NCBI GenBank assembly: GCA_023515745.1
Contig: JALECJ010000255.1
Location: 568,001-632,000 of the forward strand
Direction: 5' to 3'
DNA: 64,000 nucleotides
DNA from: Amoeboaphelidium protococcarum
Lineage: Eukaryota; Aphelidiomycota; Aphelidea
Shown here one piece after another: positions 35,048 through 47,623 of this stretch; the first letter of the stretch is position 1; every line of letters starts with the position of its first letter. The translations under genes and the position numbers were made by a program. The notes under the pieces were generated by a model. The model ran no database searches. It saw nothing but the letters and a program-made list of their open reading frames with translations, and had not been told where the DNA came from.

Positions 35048-37978
35048 ATGAGTTCTGAAAATAAGGTAAGAGTTACTGCCCCCCTCCAGTCATGAGTCAT
35101 GATTTCAATAACCATGAAAAGCCATATAGTGTAGAAGAGCTTGTTTGGAGGTAATTAGTTGAAGAGAACATTTGCGCGTTCAGACAAGACTCTAGTCAAG
35201 AGCAAGCCTAGTAAGAAATCCACGTAGTCCGGAGATGATTAGTTTGCAGTCTTGGATTTTACCATGAGTGATATACCTGATGAAGTGTTCAAGACTGCTC
35301 CTACTAGTGGTGTTAAAGTTGTGGATTTGACTGCAGATACACCGAAGCAATCGAAATCTCCCGCCGCTGGAGCATCCACTGCTCATGGTTCCCCGATGAA
35401 GTGGTCGAGTCTGAAGAATACGTAGGCATCTACCACCGCTCAAAAGCAAGTGGATAAGAAGGAAGCAGACGTTGTATCAGGTGATAGTAAACATGCTCAG
35501 AAGAAGATAAAGCTTGGCGGTAGTGCATAGAAAACACCAACCAAGAAGGAGAGTAAAGAGGTGTCAGCGATAGCGTCGAAGAGCAAGAAGGCAGAAGATG
35601 ACAATTTTGTGGTTAAAGATGATAATGAAGATGAAGATCGACCTCGTAAGCATCCTACTCCCCGCTCAGATGCTCAGAAAAAGGCATTCAGAAATTTCAT
35701 TGCGAGAAGTGGGCCTGCTGCTCCAGGAAGTAAGGAATTGCCATCTGGTACTCCTGATTGTCTGGCAGGACTCACTTTTGTATTCACTGGAGAACTAGAG
35801 AGCACCACTAGAGAGGATGCGATTGATCTTGTGAAGAGACATGGTGGCAGAGTGACTACAGCGGCTTCCTCCAAGACTTCTTACGTTGTGGTTGGCGCTG
35901 ATCCGGGCTAGAGTAAATTGAAGAAGGTGGAGCAGCACAAGATTAAAACTTTGGACGAAGACTCTTTATTTCAACTTGTCATTGATCGCAGCAAGGATGG
36001 TGGATCATCAACGTCATTGGCAGAGTCTTAAGTGGAATCTGTAAAGTAAAACTCTCCCAAGAAGACTAAGTAGAAATCTCCAGCTAAGAAGGCGGCTTCT
36101 ACTACCAAGTAGTAATCTTCCTCATCCAACTCCGCTATAGACTTGACCGAAGATGCTGAAGTCCAGAGTACTACTAAAGGGAAGTAATCTAGCTCAAAGC
36201 AAGCGGCTTAATCTATTGCTGGGTATAATGAACTTTGGACTGTCAAGTATGCGCCCTCTTCAATGAAGGACATTATTGGTAATAAGTCCAATGTGGATAG
36301 ATTGAAGTAATTTCTGGACAAATGGCATGGTCAAATTTCTGGGGAACGTGCAGTGTTAATATCGGGCCCTCCTGGAATTGGAAAGACTACGGCTGCACAT
36401 ATAGTGGCTAAAGAGTGTGGTTACGATGTGCTGGAGATGAATGCGAGTGATGTCCGTAATAAAGCTCACGTTGACGACATTGTAAGTGAGCTCATTGGAA
36501 ACTAGTCCATTGTTGGCTATTTCAAAGATGGTGGTGCAGATCGTAAATCTCAAATGAACAAGAAGCATTGTCTTATTATGGATGAATGTGACGGTATGGG
36601 TGGTGGTGACAGAGGAGGTATGTAACAGTTGATCTTATTGATTAAGAAGACCAAGATTCCAATTATTTGCATTTGTAATGATAGAATGCATCCAAAAGTG
36701 CGTTCTCTGGCCAATTATTGTCTTGATCTCAAATTTATAAGACCAACTGCCCAGATGATACGCTCTCGTATAATGTCTATCGCTTTCAAGGAAGGGTTTA
36801 AAATTGAAGCTAATGCTGCAGATTAGTTGGTGTAAGCTGCTTAGTCTGATATCCGTTAAGTTTTAAATACTTTGCAGTCTTGGAGTCTACTATAACACTA
36901 GCAAATGAACTATGATTAGAGTAAGGCTCTAAGTCAAGCTGTGAAAAAGGATGTTGATATGAATCCTTTTGATATATCTACTCGTCTTCTTAGTGGTGGT
37001 ACTAGCAAGTAACTGTCGATTGACCAAAAAATGGAATTGTACTTTGCCGATTATCAACTTGTTCCTCCGTTCATTTAGGAGAATTACATCAAGATAAAGC
37101 CTTGGAAGAAGCCAATAGACCAGTCTGTCAGTGATCGTGATTTTGAATGGAAATAGTTGGAGTATCTCGCCAGTGCGGCTGATTCTATATCTGCCAGCGA
37201 TCTCGTGGAGGCGAGACTGTATCGTAATTAAGAGTTTAGTCTGCTACCTACTCATGCAATGTTCTCCACCATCATCCCTGTAACGTTGGCGTAGGGCTCA
37301 TTGTCTGAACGCTTGAACTTTCCGTCTATCCTCGGATAGATCAGCAAGACTAACAAGTGCTGGAGATTGCTGAAGGAACTGGCTCTGCATCTCAAATTGA
37401 AAATCTCTGGTGACAAGAATGAGGTGAGATAGGACTATATGGCCGTGTTGGTCCGGCGTCTTACTGATCCACTGATAAGAGATGGTGCTGATGCCATACA
37501 AGATATTATCACTCAACTGGATGAATATTATCTGTCCAAAGAGGATTGGGAGGCGATGCTGGAACTGTCTTTAGGCGATTACTAGCAAGATCGAGTCATG
37601 AAGAAGATTCCAACCAGTGTAAAGTCGGCTTTCACTCGTCAGTACAACAAGTAATCTCATAATACTCCATTCGCCATCTAGAATTTACCTAAAAAGATTA
37701 AAGGTACCGGTATGAATATGAAGGTTGACTTGGAAGAAGTTGCTGATGCAGACTACGCTGAAGAGGAGGAACAGAATCCAGACGGTGGCGATGATGACAA
37801 TAACGACGGTGACGGCAGTGTTGAAATGGACAAGATGATCAAGCCAAAGAAACCTGCTAATACCAAGAAGTCTGGCGCAAGTTCATCCACACAATCCACT
37901 GCAAAAGGAGGAGCAAAGCGAGCCAACTCTAAATCTGCATCTTCTTCCAAAGCGAGTAACAAAAAGGTTAAGATTTGA
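35048..37978 (+). CDS. RFC1: Replication factor C subunit 1 (RFC1), clamp loader large subunit
   Basis: 953 aa; exon 1 is only 18 nt (35048-35065), intron 35066-35134 (GTAAGA...GTGTAG, 69 nt), exon 2 to TGA 37976. Order: basic Ser/Lys-rich N-terminus; BRCT (about 215-295, [19 protein letters not shown] ... [11 protein letters not shown]); AAA domain with [18 protein letters not shown], Walker [10 protein letters not shown] (near 418), DECDGM box; RFC1 C-terminal domain; and a basic/acidic tail with a Lys-rich end. Loads PCNA with RFC2-5. CGCG words and a CG-rich block lie 90-140 bp upstream. Confidence 0.96.
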
Positions 37979-38130
37979 TACTATTTTGTCTTGGCGATTT
38001 TGCTCGTTGTATTTTTTATAATGAAGTGGCTAGGATGATATTGATATGGTTTTGTATATCCACGCAATGCAATTGGAATAAAAGACGAATATATCCATCT
38101 TAATCCTTCTTTTCTTAATAACTATTTTTA

Positions 38131-38620
38131 ATGAAGTTCGTACCTTCTATCGCCAAGTATACGCGTCCTTTTACCATGAGTAAAATATTTAGCCATCAAT
38201 ATTCTCAGTAGCCTAATTAATACAACTTGGCCCTGGTTACGTGTCCAAACTAGAATGAAGCAGATAAGATAGCTCATGAGGTGGTCGCTGATAACTTGGC
38301 AGCGTGTGTCAATATTGTTCCCACGGTGAAGAGTGTCTACAAGTGGGAGGGGAAAGTTCACTCAAACAGCGAGTGCCTTCTAGTGATTAAAACTAGGACG
38401 GAGCATAATAGTCTCCTTTTGGATAAGATTAAAAATATTCATTCGTACCAAGTGCCAGAGTTTATCACCATACCTGTAAGCATTAATGTTAAAACTTAAA
38501 AATGAATCTGATTAATCTTTAAAAAATAAGTTGTAGATCACGGGTGGTTCCGAGCCTTATATGAAGTGGCTGTCTGATAACACCACCTAAGATGGTACAA
38601 ACACTAATAGCGAGAATTGA
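38131..38620 (+). CDS. CUTA: CutA1 divalent-ion tolerance protein
   Basis: 142 aa; exons 38131-38475 and 38537-38620, intron 38476-38536 (GTAAGC...TTGTAG, 61 nt). Ferredoxin-like trimeric CutA: LALVTCPNQNEADKIA, NLAACVNIVPTVKSVYKWEGKV, CLLVIKTR, HSYQVPEFITIPI. The intron cuts the conserved EFITIP/ITGGSEPYMKWL and splices it perfectly. The N-terminal 25 residues could be a mitochondrial presequence. Role in copper/metal tolerance is inferred from the bacterial family; in eukaryotes it is unclear. Confidence 0.93.
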
Positions 38621-38666
38621 TTGAATTTATATTTGTGATTTATAGAAAGGTGCGACATTCATATTG

Positions 38667-39935
38667 TCATGATTACCTATGAATCTCCTCTTCCCTTCCC
38701 ATCATCTCCGAAACTTCAGCTGTCCCATCCAGTACAAGTGGGATCCAATTAACATTCAAAGTACCGTCACCATTACTTGAATCCGCTGATGAAGTATTCT
38801 AGTTGTAAGTACAAAAAGCATCCAGTATATTGATGCAGCAATTATGATGGTGGAATGATGACATGTTATGGAGTTTATTCTAAAGCAACTGCGCCAATAT
38901 AATCCTGAGGAGTCGACCATGAGCCACTACAATCACGGTCGCGTCCACCATATGTCGCTGTTGATTAGAATCTTACAACGAAATATTAGATCCTGATTCT
39001 ACATTGGTCTCCTACTTGGCCATAACACTTTTAATAACTTGATAAATCCATTACTAAACTCTTTGTGCAACTTAAAGAGGAGATTCCCCATTAGGTGCAC
39101 CGGCATTGAAATTACCAGACTGCCATTCAGACAATAACCCCGCCATTAAATTAGCGTCTGCCCTCTTTCCATCCCAGTCACCCCAAGATATTTCACGTAT
39201 AGCTTCAACAGTTGGCTTCTCCAACACAATCCTATTACCACCATCATCTTTATTAAATTCATTCTATATCGCATCAGCTGTTTATTCAGCTCTGAGCATA
39301 TTGGAGGAGTAGAGATACATCTTGCCATTAAGAGTGCCAGCACTGTAAATGTATTGATTCAAAACTTTAGCCAAAGACGCGGCTTATAATGCTCCAAGAT
39401 TGTTCAATGGCTAGTTAATACCTGAGCCTTGCAAGACTCGCTCTCTATTAGCCTCAGTCTCACCATGTCGACACAGTATGAATCTGATACGAGATTATTA
39501 CTGATTAGATTATTTAGTAGTATCGACAGACTGCTGAACTAGATGATGATGATGATGATAGTAATCATTGTAAGTGGATTACATGTCACCAACGGATTGA
39601 GGAAACTCGAACGCCTCAACCGGACGTGGAGACACTTCACTCGCATTACGTGACACTGGAGAATGCCGTTAAAGCTGCTGAACTTGTACATCAACCACCT
39701 AATACTGCCTGTCTTACGTATGACGTACTTATTGCAACTGGCTAGATAAATCATCGCCATTCTTCTATCGGTATTCATACAGTGTAGAAACCTTGTCAAA
39801 TATGCCCATATAAGCAGTGTTATTGCCAGTCAGCTAGCCATCTATAGGAGAGTCGCCTTACATTCTTTATGGAACCACCGGAGACAGATCCCCACTTCTC
39901 GGAGTCACCAAACTCTACGCCAATTCACTAATCAT
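38667..39935 (-). CDS. Phosphoglycerate-mutase-family phosphatase with long N-terminal extension
   Basis: 422 aa, single exon. The second half is a histidine-phosphatase (PGAM) domain: FILCRHGETEANRERVLQG with the catalytic RHG, SSNMLRAEQTADAI, EISWGDWDGK and VIVVAHGRLLRIILAQ with the second His. The first 160 residues are Ser/Gln/His-rich with a HHHHH run and many TAG/TAA codons. The best-known relatives are broad-specificity phosphatases and fructose-2,6-bisphosphatase-like TIGAR; no further family call is safe. Head-to-head with the small ORF at 40014 (78 bp). Confidence 0.85.
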
Positions 39936-40013
39936 ACTTGTTGTTATTATTATAGTCTTTATACTTGAGTAAAATCTCTCAATATGGTATAATAGTGGGT
40001 AGAATGGAGAACA

Positions 40014-40217
40014 ATGTCACTACAACTGAGAATATTCTTCAACCAAATTTTTAATAAATCACTAGAGAAAGAAGAGATAGATGTATGCGCTGGTCCAGAA
40101 AATTTACCAAATATGGAATACAGAGAGTTCTTCAAACTCAGACAATCAATGAGGATTAATTATACCAAGAAAGAAAAGTCTCAAACAAAACTTGTCGAAA
40201 GTGGACAGAGGCAATGA
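40014..40217 (+). CDS. Small unidentified ORF (67 aa)
   Basis: ATG 40014 to TGA 40215. Charged and basic (INYTKKEKSQTK near the end), a short hydrophobic N-terminal helix (LQLRIFFNQIF) that could be a mitochondrial targeting helix. Divergent from the PGAM-type gene with a short shared upstream region, which argues for a real small gene, but no family is recognised. Confidence 0.35.
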   Translation: MSLQLRIFFNQIFNKSLEKEEIDVCAGPENLPNMEYREFFKLRQSMRINYTKKEKSQTKLVESGQRQ

Positions 40218-40631
40218 TGATTTTGATGACTAATTGATGTCGGTGGTGGGAAAAAAGGATCGGGAAATTGAACGAGGCGGACAAGGCGCCCGAGATCTGG
40301 AAATTTTACAAATCGCTCGAACATCATTCGATCATTCGCTCCTTTCATTTTGGAGCTGTTTTTTTATAGAACAGTGTGATTTAAAAGTTTGAATTAATGG
40401 TGACTGTTATGAAACTGATATTGACACACGTTCTCCATACGGTCTGCTCGTGTCAATGATGCACTATGAGATGTAAAGTAGAATTTTAGTGATGTTGTAT
40501 TTTCAGCATGATACAACGTTCTATATTCACACAATGTTGAAATTTCTCTCTTGATTTTCATCATCATCAATCAACATTAGTGCCGAGAACAATCGAAATT
40601 TTGATTACCGCAGATCTTGATCAAAATCATA
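40218..40631 (+). promoter_or_regulatory. Non-coding interval before the carrier gene
   Basis: 414 bp, no convincing ORF. A GC-richer block at 40262-40320 (GAACGAGGCGGACAAGGCGCCCGAG) stands out, then AT-rich leader. Could be the carrier promoter. Confidence 0.3.
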
Positions 40632-41665
40632 ATGAAAAATTAGAAATCTTAGCCGTTCTGGTTCGGTGGAGTGGTAAGTATTTTATTATTATACTATTGT
40701 ACAATTTAGTTGATATATAATATTCTTTTGATAACTGTGTGTAGAGCTCAGCGTTGGCAGCTTGTTGCACTCACCCGCTGGATTTGTTGAAAGTGAGATT
40801 ACAAACATCCCATCATCATCTGCCTAAAACTAGTCTGATGCACACGATTAAAGATATAGTGATCAAAGAGTCGCCGCTAGCATTATTTAATGGATTATCA
40901 GCATCTCTACTCCGCTAGCTCACTTATTCAACTGCTCGATTTGGAATGTATGAAAAAATCAAATCGTATTATGGATCCGAATTTACCTTTTATAAATCAC
41001 TGTCTGCCGCATGTCTGAGTGGATTCATCGCTGGAATGATTGGATCGCCTGCTGATATTGTCAACATTCGCATGTAGGCTGATGGAAAGTTGCCTGTAAA
41101 TTAGCGACGGAATTATCGACATGCCCTGGATGGTCTGATTTAGATCACTCGGAGGGAAGGTGTGGTGGCACTGTGGAAAGGTGTTTGGCCTAATTCGCTG
41201 CGTGCCGTTGCAATGACTGCATCACAACTCACCACCTATGACACTTTTAAGCAGATTCTTATCCGATTTGGATTTGATTCTCATGATACACGGACACATT
41301 TTAGTGCTAGTCTTATGGCTGGCCTAGTGGCTACTACAGTTTCCTCACCGATGGACGTGATCAAGACTCGTATAATGAACTCATCGTCTTCATAGTCATC
41401 AACATCGACATCATCTACATCATCATCAATATCATCGTCGACTTAATAGTAATCAATACTTGGTGCTAGATCTAGATTAGTAAATAGTGCTGCCTCTTAA
41501 ATGTAATACAATAGTGCTTTGGATGCCATGTTTAAAATAATTCGGCATGAGGGAGTATTAACTCTATTCAAGGGCTGGGTTCCTAGTTATGTTCGTCTTG
41601 GTCCTCAGACTATCCTCACATTTATTTTCTTAGAATAGATGAAAGAATTATGGAACAGACAATGA
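40632..41665 (+). CDS. Mitochondrial carrier, dicarboxylate type (DIC1/SLC25A10-like)
   Basis: 320 aa; exons 40632-40673 and 40745-41665, intron 40674-40744 (GTAAGT...GTGTAG, 71 nt) falling after FGGV. Three carrier repeats with Px[DE]xx[KR] motifs: THPLDLLKVRLQ, GSPADIVNIRMQAD, SSPMDVIKTRIMN. The second motif and following ADGKLP are typical of DIC/UCP-like carriers. An unusual Ser/Thr-rich and Gln insertion (about 35 residues, 41380-41455, made from TCATCA/ATCATC repeats) sits in the matrix loop of repeat 3. Transports malate/succinate/phosphate in relatives; substrate not proven. Confidence 0.88.
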
Positions 41666-41800
41666 TTTCTATTAGTATTTAATGTATATTTTTTATTCAA
41701 TATTAGAGATCTGTTATGCCATAATCGTAAAAATACTATACGCAAATTTAGGACAGATTTACCAAAAGTGATAAGTAGCTCCTTAAATCGCCTCTAATAA

Positions 41801-43396
41801 TCACCAACCAGTTGAGGATTGGTTAATATCAACGTTGCTACTATTGTTAGTAGTATTTTTATCAGATGAAGACCACAAGTTTGAGTATTTCTAGGCATCA
41901 GCTCTATGTCTCTCCACCACTTTTCTCTTTACCGCCTCATACTATTGAACTAGCAGCGGGTCTTTCGTTTAACCATCAGTATACAGAGCTAGAGCCTCTT
42001 CAAGATCGGCAAGAGCCAAATCGATGTAATTGGCATCAAAATCGTTATCCACCTACTTCTAGCCTCTATAAGTCTCATCTTCAACTGAAGACATGAATGC
42101 CATAGCGCGACGATATAATAACTTGATCTTGTCGTCAGTACTGAATAACCAAGACTGGGGACCATCCAGGAGCATGTCAACATCGTTAATAACCTGGTGA
42201 TACTTGTAATTCTTTTACATACACAAAATTCGATTTAAAAGACAGGAAGCTCTCAATTGGTTTACTGCACTTGTCCATTCGTCGTATTCTTGCTTTGAAT
42301 TCTGAGCATCTACTTGTTATAAACCATCTCGCACCTATTCGTCCAGGTGGAATTCTGCATATCGCATAGCTTTCTCATAAATATTCTGTGCAAATCTATA
42401 ATGTCCAATCTTGACCTTTTCATTTCCAAGGCTTTTCAACTCATTAGCAATGCGGAGACATTATTACTTGTCCGGTACAGATGGATAAGAATCTTCAGGG
42501 AAGTAGGCATACGGTTCCTGTCCATTCTTGAATAGCCAGTCATCACTCTGACCCGGGGATAGAACACCACTATCAGATATCTCCACTTCACTGAACGGCA
42601 CACCATTCTTGCTCTCAATCGGGAGTTTAGAAAGAGCTATCAGAGTGTGGTGACCTTTAAGAACGCGTCCAAAAATCTTGGGCTTCTAGAATAACTGATC
42701 TTCATTAGGCAACACCGGTTTCCCACTGGCAGTTGTAATTAATACTTAGGATGTTATGCGATGCGAGTCACGCATCTGTTTCTCTTAGTCTGCCGGTGAG
42801 AGTTCTGCATCCGCTTCTCCAGCCTCCCTGGCACGTTGAAGAGCTTTCATCTCCTTCTTACTCATCTGCTTCTCTTGTGGTGGTTATAATGGGCAGGCAG
42901 CAAGTAGGAACTCGCCACTCTACCACATCTACTCTTAATCTGCGCACACTTCCAGCACATCATCATCCGCATAGAATCCTCCATCCATTAGCGAAACTTT
43001 TCCCTTCTTCTTGGCAACGTCGCCCATTATAACCATCTTCTCAGGATCGATATAATGCAACGGTGTTCCTTTGTAATGGAGATTAACATCTTTACCATCA
43101 GCGGTTTAAGTTTTCTTTTAATCTACTTTATGCTCTGCTTTATCATCGCCTAAAGATTAATACTTCTCTACTTATTAATCAACCATAAAGTCACGTCCTA
43201 AGCACAGCGACTTAAATACTTGACACGTCTTGGGCATCATGTCCTCATACAGTTCAAAGACTACACGTCCCTCGCGCCGTCCATCCACCTGAATATCAAT
43301 GAACGCTCTACTTCTCCCATTTTTAACCTCCTTGCCATACGGATCTTGATCTAATGGATGACTATTAAGAATAATGTTATTATTACAGGAACTCAT
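41801..43396 (-). CDS. Divergent cyclophilin-40 (CyP40/Cpr6-like) with altered active site
   Basis: 531 aa, single exon; start at ATG 43396 (the frame is open further upstream without ATG). Cyclophilin framework is readable: GRVVFELYEDMMPKTCQVFKSLC, NLHYKGTPLHYIDPEKMVIMGD, and GRVLKGHHTLIALSKLPIES. The normal FHRxIxxFMxQGGD block, with the catalytic Arg, reads LHYIDPEKMVIMGD, so the Arg is gone and catalysis is unlikely. Long charged insertions interrupt the domain. A TPR region follows (LKSLGNEKVKIGHYRFAQNIYEKAM) as in CyP40, which docks Hsp90. Yeast Cpr6 is about 371 aa, so this is 160 residues longer. Ends in a Ser/Asn tail. Confidence 0.78.
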
Positions 43397-43580
43397 ATTC
43401 TCTCCTATATAACTCCCTCCACTATCTTTAATGGTCTCACACACACTTGTTTCTACAGAGATAGAAGCGCGTCGACTGTTGAGAACAACGATCACTCGCG
43501 ATTAAAAGAGCGAACGAACTAAAACGAAGCGACCACTTTGAAATCATCCATGTCGAATTACATTTCATATAGAAGGTTCA

Positions 43581-44116
43581 ATGGAAGAGATAAGTATACG
43601 CAATAAGAACGAAAAAGCTGATGGGATATAAACAGATTATTATAAAGTCTTGAATTGTGTAAGATCAAGTTCTTTAGAGTAGATAAAGGCAGAGTTCAAG
43701 TTTTTGGCTTTGAAATACCACCCAGACAAGAACAGTAACGATAAAAGTTAAGAATTTAGTCTTATTCAAGACGCTTATGCCACCCTGAGCGATAATCAAT
43801 CTAGACAGGTGTATGATAGATATTTGGATTCAGATTTACTCATACCGTACTCCCTTTGGAAGGAACGAATATAGAACCATGTAAGATTCATTTAGTTATT
43901 GTACCTGATAAGTATCATATTTAACGTGTATGCTTTTCCTATGTTGTAAAGTCTATGTAGCCAACTCACTGGAAAACTGATCGCTCTGAAACAGTTTTAA
44001 AAATTGATCAAAACTCTGATCATACAGAGAGTAGTAGTTCACTATAGACTAAAGCTGGTTAAAATTAATCTCTATCATCAGACTTGATTACAAAGTTTCG
44101 TAATTATGATATTTGA
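43581..44116 (+). CDS. DNAJC12: DNAJC12-type J-domain protein
   Basis: 154 aa; exons 43581-43880 and 43952-44116, intron 43881-43951 (GTAAGA...GTAAAG, 71 nt, AAG acceptor). J domain: TDYYKVLNCVRSSSLEQI, LALKYHPDKNSND (HPD intact), QDAYATLSDNQSRQVYD. After it the DNAJC12-specific features: a THW block just after the intron and the extreme C-terminus KFRNYDI, matching the KFRNYEI end of animal DNAJC12 that binds Hsp70 clients such as aromatic amino-acid hydroxylases. The C-terminal match is the deciding evidence. Confidence 0.88.
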
Positions 44117-44346
44117 GTGTTTTTTATATACATGTTAATGGACGTGCTTACTCGATAGAATTGATTAAGGCTCTTGAATATAGACTTTGATGGGTGACTC
44201 ATACGCGCTCTGGTCATGTCGCTCCTCGTCAGTCAAACTTCATCCCTGAATCTTTATAAAGACGCGCAGATTCACATCCTTCTCCCTCTTTTAATTATCG
44301 CAATTTTCGTTTGATCAAACTATAGTTACAGCATTTCAAGTGTATA

Positions 44347-46617
44347 ATGACAAGCATGAGATTGAGAGGATCATCTACTGCTAGCTCACGTAAAGCGAGT
44401 AGTCGCCGCTCTAAATCTTCTCTGAGAGATGGGGACATGGGTAGTGGAGATGAGTCGTCGTTGTCGTCTCAAGATCTACTACTTTCTACATTGAATGACA
44501 GCTATGACGAATCGTGTAATAAATCTGGAATAGTGGAGTTGAGTAAAAATATTGTGCAGCGCAGAAGATTCGCGTTCCTGGTCGGTCTTGTCACAGGTGT
44601 AATGATTCTCCTGTACGGCGCATCTCACAATGATACCACCTTATCACTAATGCGATAGCATATGCCGTACGCGTTTAGAGGAGCAGAATTTTTTGATAGA
44701 TTATCTTAGTTGGTGAAAGAGTCCTAGTTTATGGATGAGAATGGCGAATCTTTTGGTCTGAGTAATTGGACGTCCTTGGTGTTGGAGCGCTTGCGACTTG
44801 AATCTCTCAGCTTCCAAAGCAATGGAAACGATACTGATTCATCAGCACCTGGTAGATTGCTGGCGGAGCGCGGATTAAAGGCTCACTATCCAGTGTTTAT
44901 CATCCCGGGCATCGTATCCACTAATCTAGAGTCATGGTCTCGCGGTGGATGCAGTGAGGTGTATTTTCGTCGCAAGATTTGGGGAGACATATCGCTGATG
45001 ACCAATCTATTACTGGATAAGGAGTGCTATCTGAATAACTTGCTTCTTCATCCGGTAACTGGCCTTGATCCTGATAATGCCAAAGTGCGCGCTGTGCAAG
45101 GCATTGATGCCGCCGACTACTTTGTTCATGGTTACTTTGTCTGGTCTCGTATGATCGAAAACTTGGCGTACATCGGCTATGATAGTAACAATCTGCATGT
45201 GGCAGCGTACGATTGGCGATTATCATTTCCTAATCTGGAGGAGCGTGATGCATACTTTAGTAAAATGAAGTTGAACATTGAGCTGTCATTGAAGACCTCA
45301 GGGCGGAAAGCGGTGTTGATATCACACAGTATGGGTGGCCTGGTTGCTCATTATTTCCTAAAATGGGTCGAGAGCAGGCACGGTGGCAAAGGGAAGCTCT
45401 GGGTGGATAAACATATTCACGCCCATGTCTCTATTGCCACTCCGTACTTGGGTGTCCCAAAGTCTGTCTCTACCGTTCTATCTGGGGAGATGCGAGATAC
45501 TGCACAACTCGGATGGCTGATGTCGTCTCTTTTAGAGCGATTCTTCACCAAGAAGGAGAGATCGGCGATATTTAGAGTTTGGAGTGGCGGTAGCTCTATG
45601 CTTCCTAAAGGTGGAAATGCTGTCTGGGGTAATCTCACTTGGTCCGCTGAGGATACCGAAGAAATGCAGAGGAATGATTAGAGTTATGGAGCGTTTATGA
45701 AATTTTAGGATAATGAAGATCTTAAATTAGCTTTCAAAGAGTATGGTTTGGGGGAGTTGAGAAACTTCACAATGGATGACACGCTCAACTTATTGTTCAA
45801 GCACGCTGGACCATTCTATAGAAATAGAATGTCTGCCGATTACTCTCAGGGAATTGCACTCAGTAATTTGGAATCTGAGGAGTATGATTAAGAAAAGTAT
45901 TTCAGTAATCCGTTGGAAAGCTCTCTTCCTAATGCGCCCAACATGACAATTTATGACTTTCATGGATACGGAAATGTGGTTGAGAGATCTTACCACTACA
46001 CATTGACTGAAGACAATTCATAGGCAATTGAGATTTTGTAAAAGTTCATCAGTCAAGATGGAAAATCCTAAACATAGAAAAATTAGAAGCTTACATCCAA
46101 AGATGAAGATAGAATCAGAAAAGACCAAGAGCAATAGAGAATCATTATGAGCGATTATGGCTCAAATAAAAGCGTTCCAACTGAGATTCAATAGAAGGTA
46201 CCCAAAGATTTTTATCTAGATGTTAATGCCAACTCTGAAGATGGATTTGTGAAAAATGGAGTCAGTTGTACTGAAGGTGATGGGACTGTCACGTTGCTAT
46301 CTCTCGCTTTCATGTCTGTGAACGGTTGGCGTCATGATACTAGATAAAAGTACGGCAAAGTATTTAATCCCCATAAAGTCAAAGTTCTGACACGAGAATA
46401 TGTTCATGACCCAGTCTCAGTTGTCAAGGATATAAGAGGTGGTCCAAAGACTAGTGAACACGTTGATATTCTTGGTAATCACGAGATGACTGCAGATATC
46501 TTGAAGATTTGTGCAGCAATGGAAGAGGAAGTGACTGAGAGAATTGAGTCTGATATTAGAGAAGTGGCTGACCGCGTAGAACTCTAGGAATTTAAGGATG
46601 CGTACTTTCAAAAATGA
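44347..46617 (+). CDS. LRO1: Phospholipid:diacylglycerol acyltransferase (PDAT/LRO1)
   Basis: 756 aa, single exon. Makes triacylglycerol from phospholipid and diacylglycerol at the ER. N-terminal basic/Ser-rich cytosolic segment, one membrane span (about 78-97, FAFLVGLVTGVMILLYGA), then the LCAT-like lumenal lipase: YPVFIIPGIVSTNLESW, lid region with WGDISLM, the Trp-Arg-Leu block AAYDWRLSFPNLEERD, nucleophile motif ISHSMGGLVAHYFL (Ser near residue 327), ATPYLGVPK, and the C-terminal Asp/His regions (EGDGTVTLLS; SEHVDILGNHEM). Many TAG/TAA Gln codons in the middle third. Confidence 0.95.
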
Positions 46618-46863
46618 TTTGCTCTACATTTTGAAATAAATATAATTAATAGCATAATCTTTAGTACACAATGCCGTACTGTATGTGTTGTTATATTTTG
46701 GAGTTACTTGTTACAGCATGTAGTCATCGCTTTCGAATGACAATTGTAATCACAGTGACTACCCCTTGCTTGGCAGAACTTTCCAGATCTGCAATTTTAA
46801 TCCCGTCACATCTGTTATCGAATTTACCGAAACCTATTATTTTTGTGCAGAGAATCTATTAAG

Positions 46864-47475
46864 ATGCCTGTAGTGCTTGACTATTATGGAATTCTCGGTG
46901 TCTCAGAGAGGGCGAGTAATAGCGAAATTAAAGATGCCTATAGAAAACTTGCGCTTAAGCATCATCCTGACAAGAACCCCAACGACAATAGAGCCAATCT
47001 CAAGTTTCAGTATGTCAACGATGCATATGCTATACTGAGTGATCCAACGTAGAGAAGAAGACATGATCAAGATAGAAGGTAATCTGGCGCAACTTTGTTC
47101 AACCCAATGTCATCAGAGTCGAAATCGCGATCTCAATATCACCAGCAGGAGGAAGATGAGTATGAGCCTCAAGTGGATGCGGATAATTTGTTTGGCAGTG
47201 AATTCGAAGATATGTTACGCAATGAGATGAGAAATGGGAGTGGGAATGGATTTATGTGGTCACTAATTGGAGCATTGTGTGGTCTAGGCTTGGGATTCAT
47301 CATCTTTAACATTCCAGGCGCGCTCGTCGGTCTGGCTATCGGGCGATATCTTGGTGGGATCAGAGATACTCACGGTCGCAGTGTATTGGAAGTTTTTCAA
47401 ACTCTGCCACAGAGTGAACGTAGCAAGATTCTGGCCACGTTGGCAAGGAAGCTCTTTGACGGTGTGATGAAATGA
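46864..47475 (+). CDS. Type III J-protein with glycine-zipper membrane segment (tandem copy 1)
   Basis: 203 aa. N-terminal J domain ([47 protein letters not shown]), acidic linker, then a Gly-rich hydrophobic hairpin ([27 protein letters not shown]) of glycine-zipper type and a conserved end ([21 protein letters not shown]). No zinc finger or C-terminal client domain. Likely membrane-tethered Hsp70 recruiter. In-frame Met 7 residues upstream at 46843 is possible. Direct tandem with the next gene, 148 bp apart. Confidence 0.82.
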
Positions 47476-47623
47476 TTTCTATGCAGTATCTACAATCCTA
47501 ATCAGTTATTTTATTTCTGTCTTTAACTTTGATAAGACCTGAATCCCGAAATTTAGACTTTCTAATCAGAACCGTTGATTATACAGTACTAGAATCTTTA
47601 CTTTGAAAACGGACTAGTTAAGT

